From Pseudomonas sp. LP_7_YM (GTDB lineage Bacteria > Pseudomonadota > Gammaproteobacteria > Pseudomonadales > Pseudomonadaceae), in contig NZ_SOCT01000007.1 of assembly GCF_004364435.1 (NCBI RefSeq), positions 179,703 through 243,702 on the forward strand: DNA of 64,000 nt, given 5' to 3'. The translations under genes and the position numbers were made by a program. Within the stretch, counting starts at the first letter, position 1; every line of letters starts with the position of its first letter. Below the pieces are notes generated by a model. The model was not told where the DNA came from and did no database searches. It saw only the letters and a list, made by a program, of their open reading frames with translations. Shown in pieces: positions 9,350 through 17,821 of this stretch.

Positions 9350-9601
9350 CCGGGTACTCAGGTACTCGCTCGGAGCCTGGGGGTAGGGGGAGACCACGCT
9401 GCCCTGAGGCTTCAATCGAGTCTATGGTCAGTCGATGCTGGATTATGTGCGCCAGCAGCGCATGGCACTGGCTCGCACCCTGCTTCGTCAGCGCAAATGG
9501 CATGTGGCGCCGATCGCCACCGGCTCGGCTACGCCAATCCCGCTAACTTCAACCATGCTTACAAGGCGTATTTTGGTCACGCGCCCGGGGCTGAGCGCTA
9601 A
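9350..9601 (+). pseudogene. Remnant of an AraC-family regulator
   Basis: Only the C-terminal double helix-turn-helix region of an AraC/XylS protein can be pieced together, from more than one frame. LARSLGVG lies near 9365. MLDYVRQQRMALARTLL starts at 9435 in a second frame. GYANPANFNHAYKAYFGHAPG ends at 9601 in a third arrangement. The second segment is the linker helix and the last is the second HTH. At least two frameshifts and the missing N-terminal domain make it non-functional. Such genes often accompany siderophore receptors, but none is left here. Confidence 0.65.
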
Positions 9602-9755
9602 GACAGGACTGGACGTTGACGTTAAGCATCCAGCGGCCCCGGTAAAGCCTGGGTCATCTTCGTCAGTTGCTGTTCGGAGTTGAGGCGTGGAGCTGCGAAT
9701 GGTCCTGATCCGGCGCGAACGGCTTCTGTTCCATCGACCGGGCACTGCTCAGGCG

Positions 9756-11240
9756 TCAGGCCACGGACCTGACGTCCTTCTTCATCTCGCCTGCAACGGG
9801 CTCGATCCTGTCCTTCGCATCCCCGGCCACGTCCTTGGCAGTGTCGCTGGGCTTCTCACCGGTGATGTCCTCATACACCTGCTCGCCGGCTGCTTTGGCT
9901 TCCGCCTTACCGGCCGCTTTCGCGGTACCTTTGGCCAGTTCTTTGGTGCCTTCCTTGAGGGCCATGTCGACAAACTCCTTGGTCCCTGCCTTCAAGCCAG
10001 CCTTCAAGGCCATCTCGGCGCCAAACTTGGCCGCCGTCACGGCAACGGACAACTCGGTACCGACGCCGGGGATTGCGTTGAGCAGCAGTGGGCCAAGTTC
10101 TTCGCCGATGGTACCCAGCTGTTTGAAGCCGTCCTTGATGTCGTCGCCCAGTTTGGAACCGTTATCCCGGGCCTCGGCCCACTCTTTTTCCTTGGCTTCA
10201 TTGTCACCCCGGATCCAGTCGCCAATGCCTTCGAACCCGTGCTTGACCATCTGGCCGAAGTGATTAAAGCCATTAGCAATGTCGTGACCCAGATCAGAGA
10301 AGGCTTTACCGACTTTCTTGGCGCTGTCGACGATCATCTTGCCGAAGTCTTCGAAGCCATATTTGACCATGTTGCCAAAGGTCTGCAGGCCGTTGGTGCC
10401 GCCGCCGTTACTGCCGCAATGCGGGTCGCGCTGGTCTTCGCGCCTGGAGGGGGTACGGCCTTTGACCAGGTAGTCCTGCAGGGTACCGGCTTCCGATCCG
10501 CCGGCCGCATCTCCCCAACTGCCTTTGGTATAGCCACCGATGCTGCCGTTATGACGGAAGTCGGTCGGTTTGTCGGAGTCATCCGGATTTTTTTCATTTT
10601 TGACCGCAGTCAGCACCTTGTAGGCCCGCCAAGCGGCGTCAGGGTCGTTGTCGATGTCGCCATGCACATTGGGGTCCTTGGCCAACACATCGCGCAGGTT
10701 GCCGACACTTTTATCGTCCTTCTTCACCTCCTGGTTATTGCCCAATTTGCCCAGCAGGCCGCCGTTGAGCTCGTTGATCTTCTTCACGTCGAAACCGGGA
10801 GGCGCCTTTTCATCGGGCGAGGGAATGTCGGTGGACTCACCATCGATCGCTTGTTGCTGCTCAGGGCTCGGTCCTTGCTGGACGGCGGGCGTTGCGTTGA
10901 CTGGCGTCTTCGCGCTGTCGGCCGCTACTTCACCCGCAGGCTTCTGTTCTTTCGACACCTGTGCTTTTTGCACCGACTCGGGACCGTTCGGGCTCTCGGC
11001 TTTTGCCGTGAACAGTCGGCTCAGCAGCTTACCGAGGGGGGCCAGTGTTGAGGTCTTGGTGATATCGTTGGCGGCTTGAGGTGGGGCACCACCGCTTGAC
11101 TCGCCATTGCCAAAATGGATCGAGTTGTTAGCAGACGCGAGGTTTTTGGTCGACGCCGACTGGGCTTGTGAATGCTCAGGTGCGATTTCTCCCGGGCCGA
11201 TGGACGTGCCTGGAGTCGAGTTGTAATGGGAGACACGCAT
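9756..11240 (-). CDS. Candidate Hrp type III secretion substrate, unrecognised family
   Basis: About 494 residues that I do not recognise; a distant tie to HrpK-type helper proteins is possible. An hrp box stands 32 bp before the start. The first 60 residues are rich in Ser, Asn, Thr and Ala with few charges, as in Hrp-secreted proteins. Next come a disordered Pro/Gln/Lys-rich stretch (about 80-150) and a compact region (150-265). A 13-residue motif, FGxMVKxGFExxG, occurs twice, 40 residues apart (about 288-300 and 328-340), in amphipathic helices. Residues 380-415 are hydrophobic and the C-terminus is Ala/Lys-rich. There is one Cys and no export signal. Of two starts I prefer 11240, with AAAGG 8 bp upstream; 11246 would add two residues. 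Confidence 0.6.
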   Translation of the reverse strand: MRVSHYNSTPGTSIGPGEIAPEHSQAQSASTKNLASANNSIHFGNGESSGGAPPQAANDITKTSTLAPLGKLLSRLFTAKAESPNGPESVQKAQVSKEQKPAGEVAADSAKTPVNATPAVQQGPSPEQQQAIDGESTDIPSPDEKAPPGFDVKKINELNGGLLGKLGNNQEVKKDDKSVGNLRDVLAKDPNVHGDIDNDPDAAWRAYKVLTAVKNEKNPDDSDKPTDFRHNGSIGGYTKGSWGDAAGGSEAGTLQDYLVKGRTPSRREDQRDPHCGSNGGGTNGLQTFGNMVKYGFEDFGKMIVDSAKKVGKAFSDLGHDIANGFNHFGQMVKHGFEGIGDWIRGDNEAKEKEWAEARDNGSKLGDDIKDGFKQLGTIGEELGPLLLNAIPGVGTELSVAVTAAKFGAEMALKAGLKAGTKEFVDMALKEGTKELAKGTAKAAGKAEAKAAGEQVYEDITGEKPSDTAKDVAGDAKDRIEPVAGEMKKDVRSVA

Positions 11241-11271
11241 GGCCATGGCCTTTTGGGGGGAGAGTCACAGG

Positions 11272-11299
11272 TGTGTGGCAGGCCTGTGACTCCAGTTCC
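11272..11299 (-). promoter_or_regulatory. hrp box (HrpL-dependent promoter)
   Basis: Read on the minus strand, GGAACT (11299-11294) is followed by 15 bp and then CCACACA (11278-11272). This fits the hrp-box pattern GGAACC, 15-16 bp, CCACNNA, with one mismatch in the first block. It lies 26 bp before the first possible start codon of the candidate secretion substrate, the right place and orientation for HrpL sigma factor. Confidence 0.72.
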
Positions 11300-11364
11300 A
11301 TGCTGTGACAGCTTTATTCACCTTTTGTGATGGTTAGTAAGATGCGAGCGCATCGAGAAGTCTC

Positions 11365-11808
11365 TTACTGTCCGGTAATAATCGAGATTGCCCCGTTTCT
11401 TTCCATGATCGCGTATTTGATGTCCTTCATCTCCAGGACCCCTTGGGTAGAACGCGCAGCCTCCATGACATCTGCCTCAGTGATGCGGGCTTGCTTCATG
11501 CGATGTATCAATGGCTTGCCGTTCTCTACAACAACAGTCGGGCCACCATCCAGGAACTTTGCCAGACGCTTTGACCGCTGCTTGGCCAGCGAAAAGCCGA
11601 CGTCGATAGCAATAAGCGTGGCAATGATAAGCACCGCGTTGGTTACCGAGAAATCATCTCCGAGCAGAGCCTGCTGGGTCGCCTCACCAATAATCAGCAA
11701 TAGCACGAAGTCGAACGTTGTCAGCTCGGTGAGGGAGCGGCGCCCTGCAATACGAAACAAGACCATCAATACAAAGTACATCGCTGCGGCTCGAAGCACG
11801 GCATCCAT
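11365..11808 (-). CDS. DUF421/YetF-family membrane protein
   Basis: 147 residues. Three hydrophobic segments (about 5-22, 30-50, 55-75) are followed by a cytosolic domain with the family wording FLDGGPTVVVENGKPL and MKQARITEADVMEAAR. This is the short YdfS/YetF type whose role is not established; relatives in Bacillus are linked to spore germinant or membrane functions. The start at 11808 lies 12 bp after the stop of the upstream gene (11821-12348), so the two probably form one transcript and may work together at the inner membrane. Confidence 0.85.
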   Translation of the reverse strand: MDAVLRAAAMYFVLMVLFRIAGRRSLTELTTFDFVLLLIIGEATQQALLGDDFSVTNAVLIIATLIAIDVGFSLAKQRSKRLAKFLDGGPTVVVENGKPLIHRMKQARITEADVMEAARSTQGVLEMKDIKYAIMERNGAISIITGQ

Positions 11809-11820
11809 AAGTTACTCCGT

Positions 11821-12348
11821 CTATGGATAGATAAACTTGGGCACTGGCAGGTTTTCGCCGCCGATCAAATGCATTGACCCTCGGTAAAGCCCCACGCCAT
11901 TGCTGCGAACAGTCAGATACAAGGTCGCTAGACCGTTTCTGTCCGCCTTCATCGGAATGACCAGATCACGGCCCTCACTGCGAAGCGGTTCAGGCTGGGG
12001 ATTGAGGCCCTCGATAGAAACACCTTCAAGAAGTTCGCTTCCCAGCACCAGATAAAGGATTTCATATGCAGCGCCTTTGGACGTGATGATCAGGTCATCC
12101 TGAGCACCGTTGCGGCTGAAACGCTCATACTTCACTTGCAGTCTTCCATCTGCGGTGGCGGGTTCCACCTGGCTCAATGGCCCCTTGGAGAATAATCCGG
12201 CAAGTGTCAGCCCGATGAGCAGAATCAGGCCTACCCAGCCGATGCGCTCGAAGCGCCATGCTTTGCGTTGCTGCGCCATATCCTCCTGGATCGGGTATGA
12301 CCTGCTGCTGAATTCCTGACTGTGCATATCACCATCGGGTCGTGTCAT
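11821..12348 (-). CDS. Single-span membrane protein, partner of DUF421 gene
   Basis: 175 residues. A cytosolic N-terminal tail of about 40 residues precedes one membrane helix (about 40-58, WVGLILLIGLTLAGLF) and a roughly 115-residue extracytoplasmic beta-rich domain with no motif I recognise. The ATG at 12348 has AGGA about 10 bp upstream; the open frame extends further up, but without good starts. It is followed 12 bp later by the DUF421 gene in the same direction, a pairing I believe recurs in pseudomonads. Function unknown. Confidence 0.65.
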   Translation of the reverse strand: MTRPDGDMHSQEFSSRSYPIQEDMAQQRKAWRFERIGWVGLILLIGLTLAGLFSKGPLSQVEPATADGRLQVKYERFSRNGAQDDLIITSKGAAYEILYLVLGSELLEGVSIEGLNPQPEPLRSEGRDLVIPMKADRNGLATLYLTVRSNGVGLYRGSMHLIGGENLPVPKFIYP

Positions 12349-12495
12349 TGCATTGCTGTCCTTTGGCGAGGGGTTGGCGGAGCGTCCATCGTCTCGCTCA
12401 CGTGCGTGCCCAGTTACAGCAGACGGACAGGCTGAACCGCAAGTTCCCATGCGTTTCAGCGGGCAGCCTGACAGGTCATTGCTTGCGGGATACGA

Positions 12496-13266
12496 CTAGT
12501 GGGTATGACTGCCCGTGGGATCCTTGATCTGAAATGTATTCCCTTTGCTCCAGGCATCGGCGCCGTTATCCACGGTCGGTGTGGGGATGTCAGCCCGGTT
12601 TTTTTCCTTTTCGGCGCTGTCGATGCCGAATCGTTTATCGCGTTTCTGAACCAATGTGGCATCCACCTGGCCATCGGCGGTGAACCCCATCATCAGTTGC
12701 GGTACACCCAGCGGCAGATCTTTATCAAGGTCGGTGTGCCAGGTGTGCCACGTCTTGCCATAGGTATGCACAAGCTTGTCCATGAGTGCATGCTCGGCTG
12801 GCTCAGGAATCCCTGGAGCGATGAGCTGGCCTGATTTCACCTCATGCACATGACTGTGCCAAAGAGCCTTCTCTGTGGGCGGAAGCTTGGCGAACAACGG
12901 CTCGCTAATGATGTATTCAACCCCCATCAGCTTGGCATCCTTGACGTTACCGTCGTAGATGACGCACTGGATGACCTCTTCATTCAAAATCGAACAATAG
13001 TGGTGAGCCTCCATCTGCGAGTGGAGGTGGCCATTGTAGAAATGGAAGCCGTCCAGATAGGCATTCAGCGCATCGATTGGCGGGCGGGACTGGAGCATGT
13101 CGGCCCCGACTTCAAGGGCCTTGGTAGAGGCCTTCTCAGGCGCGCCAGGAGCGTTCACATTGGACACGCTGTTGTTACCTGCGCAACCGGCGATAGCCAC
13201 CGCTGCAAGTATGGTTAACGGCAGTTTGATGACCGTTCGCTGCTCGGATGGATGCATCCTGTCCAT
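12496..13266 (-). CDS. OBAP-family (DUF1264) lipoprotein
   Basis: 256 residues. A lipoprotein signal (LPLTILAAVAIAGC) is followed by a Ser/Asn-rich linker and a DUF1264 domain. His-rich motifs include FHFYNGHLHSQMEAHHYC near the start, then LWHSHVHEVKSG and TYGKTWHTWHTD. The family is named after plant oil-body-associated proteins and has fungal and bacterial members of unknown biochemistry. The His clusters suggest metal binding (inference). Start 13266 has AAGGAG 6 bp upstream. It probably belongs to the same run as the two genes after it, after a 147-bp gap. Confidence 0.82.
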   Translation of the reverse strand: MDRMHPSEQRTVIKLPLTILAAVAIAGCAGNNSVSNVNAPGAPEKASTKALEVGADMLQSRPPIDALNAYLDGFHFYNGHLHSQMEAHHYCSILNEEVIQCVIYDGNVKDAKLMGVEYIISEPLFAKLPPTEKALWHSHVHEVKSGQLIAPGIPEPAEHALMDKLVHTYGKTWHTWHTDLDKDLPLGVPQLMMGFTADGQVDATLVQKRDKRFGIDSAEKEKNRADIPTPTVDNGADAWSKGNTFQIKDPTGSHTH

Positions 13267-13687
13267 TCTTAACTCCTTGTCATGGGCCAATTACAGGCTG
13301 TGTTGCTTCAGATAAGTGACGGTTTCACCAGGATTCATAAACGTGCTCAAGCGCCATTGAGGGCTGTGCGACTGTTTTTGGACAAGAAGGGAATGGGTTT
13401 GTCTCGACTTACTTAGCGTTCCTCGCGATTCATACCTGGCATTGACTCTCTCGGAATTTCCGCAGCTTTTGAATCAGGATAACTTGGTCAAAAAAGTTCG
13501 CTTGCAACGCCACGATAAAAAAAATCAGCTGTTCCAGCGCCAAATAGAAGCTGGCTTCACAATGGATTGGATGCAACTGCTCAGATAACCTGCATACCAA
13601 AAAAGTACCGGTCCGTTTATTTTACTAAGTAAAGCTTGGTATTTTGCGTCCTGCGCAGGCGCTCGGCTCGTAACTAAAGACTCCTCC

Positions 13688-13703
13688 CTACCAGATCAGG
13701 TAG
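13688..13703 (+). promoter_or_regulatory. lux box upstream of rhlA
   Basis: CTACCAGATCAGGTAG has perfect 5-bp arms (CTACC and GGTAG) and matches the rhl/phz-type lux box CTACCAGATCTNGTAG closely. It lies 180 bp before the rhlA start. LuxR-type regulators bind such sites with acyl-homoserine lactone. The RhlR encoded 2.4 kb downstream is the obvious candidate. Confidence 0.8.
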
Positions 13704-13765
13704 TTGTTTATACACACTCAAGCTTTGAGAATCACACCCTCGGCAGGCGTAGCGCAGATGAATGT

Positions 13766-13797
13766 CGCTGCGAGCAAGCCCTGTCTTCCTACAAGAA
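13766..13797. repeat. Degenerate REP-like element in the rhlA leader
   Basis: The stretch resembles the common Pseudomonas REP unit (GCGAGCAAG followed by CTCCTACAAGA) but has lost part of the palindrome. It lies between the lux box and rhlA. The rest of 13267-13883 holds no gene that I can support. Confidence 0.4.
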
Positions 13798-13883
13798 TAA
13801 GACCTCCCCAAGCTCACAGCCTCCCCATGAACGGAAGCTAAGGGTCTCTATACGCGTAAAGGAATGCAGTGCTGGAGGTGAGA

Positions 13884-14744
13884 ATGCGCCACGACAATGT
13901 TGTCATCGGGCAGGTGTTTAAAAAGTACGCCATCTACGTCGAACGAATCGGCAATGATCCGCGCAGGAAGACGGTACTGCTGGTCAATGGTGCGATGTCC
14001 ACCACGGCTTCATTCGCACGCACCAGCCGTTGTCTGTCGCAATATTTCAATGTTGTCATGTTCGACCTGCCGTTCGCCGGTCGCTCGCGCCAACACAACC
14101 CGTCGCAGATGCTGGTGACCAAGGACGACGAGATTCAGATCCTGCTGGAACTGGTCAACCATTTTGATGTTAATCACCTGGTTTCGGCGTCATGGGGGGG
14201 GATATCGAGCCTGCTTGCACTTAGCCACAATCCTGCGTCCATCGAAAGCTCGGTGGTCATGGCCTTTGCCCCTGGCCTCAATCGGGCCATGCTTGAGTAT
14301 GTCCAGCGCGCCCAACAGCTGATTGATCTGGATGACAAGTCCGCCATAGGTCATTTGCTGAACGAAACGGTTGGCAAGCACTTGCCACCCAGGCTCAAGG
14401 CCAGCAATCACCAACACATGGCGTCGTTGGCCAGCGCCGAGTACAGCCAGGCGCGCTTTCATATCAATCAGGTGATGTTGCTGGGCAACGGAAATTACCT
14501 CAATCGCCTGAACCGGATCGACAGCCACGTTCATTTCATCAACGGACTGTGGGACGAATACACCACGGTCCAGGATGCCCGAGGTTTCCGGCGACACCTC
14601 AGAAACTGCAGCTTTTCGAGTCTGGAAGGCGTCGGGCATTTTCTGGATCTGGAGTCTCGTACGGCAGCTGAACGCGTGCATCGGGCGTTGCTCGATCAGC
14701 TTTTGGTCGGCCACGAAGAGTCGGCGAAGGCGTGTTACGCGTAA
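13884..14744 (+). CDS. rhlA: 3-(3-hydroxyalkanoyloxy)alkanoate synthase
   Basis: RhlA joins two 3-hydroxyacyl chains to form HAA, the lipid part of rhamnolipids. The product has 286 residues and follows the P. aeruginosa protein closely from end to end. The alpha/beta-hydrolase triad is intact: Ser103 in SASWGG, Asp224 in GLWDEYT and His252 in GVGHFLD. The ATG at 13884 has GGAGG 5 bp upstream, so the GTG 15 bp earlier is unlikely. No signal peptide is present. It stands 180 bp after a lux box and is followed by rhlB and then rhlR and rhlI, the same order as in P. aeruginosa. HAA alone is a surfactant that promotes swarming. Confidence 0.95.
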   Translation: MRHDNVVIGQVFKKYAIYVERIGNDPRRKTVLLVNGAMSTTASFARTSRCLSQYFNVVMFDLPFAGRSRQHNPSQMLVTKDDEIQILLELVNHFDVNHLVSASWGGISSLLALSHNPASIESSVVMAFAPGLNRAMLEYVQRAQQLIDLDDKSAIGHLLNETVGKHLPPRLKASNHQHMASLASAEYSQARFHINQVMLLGNGNYLNRLNRIDSHVHFINGLWDEYTTVQDARGFRRHLRNCSFSSLEGVGHFLDLESRTAAERVHRALLDQLLVGHEESAKACYA

Positions 14745-14775
14745 TCCCACAGACAGATATCAAGGAGGATATGGC

Positions 14776-16050
14776 ATGCACGTGGTACTGATTGCAATCG
14801 GCTCGGCGGGTGATGTGTACCCGTTCATTGGGCTGGGTCGCACGCTGCTCAAGCGTGGTCACGGCGTAACGCTGTGCAGCATGCCGGTATTCCAATCGGT
14901 CATTGAGCAGCACGGGCTGCCCTTCGTGCCGGTGTGCGATGAGCAAACCTACGTGCAAGCCATGGCTGACCCAAAGCTGTGGGATCCGAAGACCTCATTA
15001 CCCAGGCTTTGGCACGCTATCGCTCAGATGCTTGAGCCGGTCTATCGGCTACGTGGTCTCCCGGCGTCACGAAGACATCCTGGTCGTAGGATCGCTATGG
15101 GCGCTCGGTGCACGAATCGCCCAAGAGCGTCATGCAATCCCTTATCTGTCGGTTCAGGTATCGCCATCGACCTTGCTGTCGGCGCATTTGCCCCCCGTTC
15201 ATCCCACATTTAACGTCCCGGCTGGCATTCCGCTGATCATGCGCCAAATATTGTGGCGCGGGATCGAATACCTCAGCCTCGACAGGGTATGCGCACCGGC
15301 GATCAATCATTTGCGTCATCGGGTCGGCCTGAAAGGAAGCGTGCAGCGTGTCTTCAGCCGGTGGCTGCATTCGCCGGAGGGTGTGCTGTGCCTGTTTCCA
15401 GCCTGGTTCGCCGAACCTCAACCGGACTGGCCGAGACCTTTGACGATGAGTGGTTTTACCCTGTTCGACGGTGCCGGCGACGTGCCGCTGGATGCCGAGC
15501 TGACGGCGTTCTTGCAGGCAGGTCCTGCGCCTGTGGTATTCACCCAGGGATCGACGACGCATGTTGACGAGCACTTTTACACGGTTGCGCAACGCACCTT
15601 GGCGCAATTGGGCATGCGAGGCATCTTTCTGATCGGTAACCGTGCGCCCTCGACGACCTGCCGCCGACGATATTTCAACGCGCGTATGTGCCCATGGCAA
15701 GCCTGCTTCCGCAGTGCACGGCGCTGGTGCATCCCGCCGGGATCGGCGCCATGAGTCTGGCGCTGGCTTGCGGTATTGCGCAGGTCGCGATGCCGGTCGC
15801 CCATGATCAGTTTGATAACGCAGCACGCCTCGTGAGCCTGGGTGCTGGCGTGAGTCTTCGCACGCCGCTGGGTGAGGACGATATGTTCAATGCCATGAAG
15901 CATGTTCTTGAAGACCCCGGCATCACCTTCACCTGCAAGCGCTTGCAATTACGCACGGCGCCTTCGGCGACGGCATGTGACATAGCTGTCGACTTGATGG
16001 AGCGTTGTCATGCGCTTCATCAGGCGCGCACGCTTAAAAAAGCCGGCTGA
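14776..16050 (+). pseudogene. rhlB: Rhamnosyltransferase chain B, two frameshifts
   Basis: RhlB would add dTDP-L-rhamnose to HAA. The frame from the ATG at 14776 (after AAGGAGG) matches RhlB up to EPVY. One extra base near 15046 moves the match to the next frame (GYVVSRRHEDILVVGSLWAL), which runs to about 15650. One missing base near 15640-15655 then returns it to the first frame (LDDLPPTIFQRAYVPM), through the sugar-donor motif HPAGIGAMS..HDQFDNAARL to 16050. The two shifts cancel, so both ends share a frame, but that frame has a stop at 15211-15213. The product would be about 145 residues without the donor site. Real decay or two sequencing errors are both possible. Confidence 0.88.
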
Positions 16051-16063
16051 TCTGACGGAACCA

Positions 16064-16091
16064 TTGACATAGAGCGGTCCTGCGCTAGATT
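16064..16091 (+). promoter_or_regulatory. Predicted sigma-70 promoter of rhlR
   Basis: TTGACA at 16064-16069, a 16-bp spacer and TAGATT at 16086-16091 lie in the 70-bp gap between rhlB and rhlR. This would let rhlR and rhlI be transcribed apart from the lux-box promoter. Confidence 0.5.
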
Positions 16092-16120
16092 CAAGGAGTT
16101 GTTGAACCGGGAGCTGTGCC

Positions 16121-16846
16121 GTGACTAATGGACCAGGGTGGGGGGTATGGAGTGATGATTTGCATCACGAAATACTCTCGCAGCGCGAAACCGGTGGCGT
16201 TTTCGAACTGCTTGAGCGTGAAGTGCATCGCTTGGGTTTTGAATACTATGCCTGTGCGATTCGTCACGTCATTCCGTTCACCCGACCTCCTACCGAGATT
16301 CTCGGCTCCTACCCCGACGATTGGGTAAACCATTACCGGGAGCAGCAATACGCGGCAGTTGATCCCGCATTTCTCAACGGTCTGCATTCACGAAAGATGG
16401 TTGTCTGGGGTGACAAGCTGTTCAATACGTGTCGCAACCTGTGGGGAGAAGCTCGTGAGCACAGGCTCAGGGTCGGCGCCACGTTTCCGCTGCGTACCAG
16501 CAATCATGCGTTGAGCGTTTTGTCCGTGGCCCGAGCGCATGACGCAATCACGGTCATCGAGAGCGACCGGATCAGCTCTCATCTGCATTGCCTGATTGAA
16601 GGCGTCATACAGCGCCTTCATGAATTGCAGCATCCGATGCTGACCTCGCAGCAGATCGGCATCAGCCAGCGTGAACGAGAGATCCTGCAGTGGACGGCTG
16701 ACGGCAAGAGTTCGGGCGAAATCGCGTTGATCCTGAGCATTTCGATCAACACCGTTAATTTCCACCTCAAAGCCATCCAGAAGAAGTTCAGGGCGCCCAA
16801 CAAAACGTTGGCAGTTGCCTACGCTGCTGTCCTGGGAATGATTTAG
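16121..16846 (+). CDS. rhlR: Quorum-sensing transcriptional regulator RhlR
   Basis: A LuxR-family activator of 241 residues. The N-terminal autoinducer-binding domain (about 20-165) carries the family residues in YYACAIRH, WVNHYREQQYAAVDP and VVWGD. The C-terminal LuxR helix-turn-helix (about 175-241, LSQREREILQWTADGKSSGE onward) is nearly the same as in P. aeruginosa RhlR. The start is a GTG at 16121 with GGGAG 7 bp upstream. It should bind the signal made by the adjacent RhlI and act on the lux box before rhlA. The predicted promoter at 16064-16091 precedes it; rhlI follows 17 bp later. Confidence 0.94.
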   Translation: MTNGPGWGVWSDDLHHEILSQRETGGVFELLEREVHRLGFEYYACAIRHVIPFTRPPTEILGSYPDDWVNHYREQQYAAVDPAFLNGLHSRKMVVWGDKLFNTCRNLWGEAREHRLRVGATFPLRTSNHALSVLSVARAHDAITVIESDRISSHLHCLIEGVIQRLHELQHPMLTSQQIGISQREREILQWTADGKSSGEIALILSISINTVNFHLKAIQKKFRAPNKTLAVAYAAVLGMI

Positions 16847-16863
16847 CGATAAGGGTCTGGAAG

Positions 16864-17457
16864 ATGGTAAACGTCGTCTGCAAGCGCCATGCAGAGCTAT
16901 CGGGCCCATTACGCGATGCGTTGGGTTGCTACCGTCATCAGGTCTTCATCCAAAGGCTGGGCTGGGACGTCACGTCCACATCGCCGTTGCCGGATCGCGA
17001 GTTCGACCAATTCGATCATGAAGGGACACACCACATCATTGCCGTGGATGATCATGCTCAGGTTCGGGGTTGTGCGCGATTGTTGCCCACACGGGAGCCG
17101 TATCTGTTAGGCGAGGTGTTCGGTTATTTATGCGACAACGACCCGCCAGCGGATGGCAATATTTGGGAAATCTCCCGCTTTTCCGCCAGCGGCGAACTCA
17201 CGCCCGGGCTTGCCATGCAGGTGTTTTGGTACAGCCTGCACCGTGCCTGGCTGATGGGTGCAAATTCAGTGGTGGCGGTAACAACGCAGTCACTGGAACG
17301 TTATTTCTTGCGCAATGGGGTCAAGCTATCCCGCTTGGGTGCGCCGCAACGCGTAAAAGGGGAGCGACTGATTGCTTTGAGCTTTGCCTCGTATCAGCCT
17401 GAAGGTATGCAAGGTGCCGCTGACTTCGCAGGCCGAAGCCGGTTGTCGCGGGCGTAG
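16864..17457 (+). CDS. rhlI: Acyl-homoserine-lactone synthase RhlI
   Basis: A LuxI-family synthase of 197 residues that makes an N-acyl-homoserine lactone from S-adenosylmethionine and acyl-ACP. In P. aeruginosa the product is C4-HSL; the chain length here is inferred. The invariant residues are present: Arg24, Phe28, Trp34, Asp48 and Arg72, with Glu102, Ser104 and Arg105 in WEISRFS. It lies only 17 bp after rhlR, so it is probably co-transcribed with it, unlike P. aeruginosa, where rhlI has its own lux-box promoter. A 9-bp inverted repeat (17437-17445 and 17461-17469) spans the stop codon but lacks a T run. Confidence 0.94.
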   Translation: MVNVVCKRHAELSGPLRDALGCYRHQVFIQRLGWDVTSTSPLPDREFDQFDHEGTHHIIAVDDHAQVRGCARLLPTREPYLLGEVFGYLCDNDPPADGNIWEISRFSASGELTPGLAMQVFWYSLHRAWLMGANSVVAVTTQSLERYFLRNGVKLSRLGAPQRVKGERLIALSFASYQPEGMQGAADFAGRSRLSRA

Positions 17458-17486
17458 CGGCAACCGGCTCCCGATGAGCGTGCACA

Positions 17487-17816
17487 TCAAGGTACTTCCC
17501 CCTTATCCCAGAGCCGCACCAACCCGCTCGGGGCGTTGCACTCCGGGACTTTGAGGATTTGCTTTTCTTCCCGATCCTGGATGCGGTAATGCAACTCGAT
17601 CTGGTAAAAACGCTGGTCGCCGTGCCCGGCTGAATTGGTGTCTGCCACCAACGGCATGCAGTCGGACAGCAGCGAGCAGATCTGCGTACGCTGCTGGGGA
17701 TCGCATTGGGCGAATTCGATTTCTCGCGGACGGGCAAGCCCCGGCATGGCGGCGACCCCGCCCTGGCGAGACAGACGCACGAACGCGTTGTCACCCAGTT
17801 CGGGAAGCTCTTTCAT
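17487..17816 (-). CDS. Emfourin, inhibitor of protealysin
   Basis: 109 residues of the emfourin family: a small cytosolic protein that binds and blocks the M4 protease encoded beside it. Supporting features are the family wording FVRLSRQGGVAAMPGL near the start, the central C-S-L-L-S-D-C stretch, and a beta-rich middle with YQIELHYRI. It begins 5 bp after the protease stop codon, so the two are translated from one message. Assignment rests on size, motif pattern and the paired protease. Confidence 0.85.
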   Translation of the reverse strand: MKELPELGDNAFVRLSRQGGVAAMPGLARPREIEFAQCDPQQRTQICSLLSDCMPLVADTNSAGHGDQRFYQIELHYRIQDREEKQILKVPECNAPSGLVRLWDKGEVP

Positions 17817-17821
17817 TTGCT

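Noticed and set aside
9687..11051. Long open frame on the plus strand opposite the candidate secretion substrate
   Set aside because: It has no recognisable domain or ribosome site, whereas the minus strand has an hrp box, a good start and a sensible composition. It is a GC-rich shadow frame.
14776..16050. Programmed frameshifting as an explanation for rhlB
   Set aside because: No slippery heptamer or following hairpin is evident at either site, and the P. aeruginosa gene needs none. Mutation or sequencing error is simpler.
17437..17469. AGCCGGTTG and CAACCGGCT inverted repeat as the rhlI terminator
   Set aside because: No T run follows on either strand and the first arm lies within the coding region, so I do not list it as a terminator.
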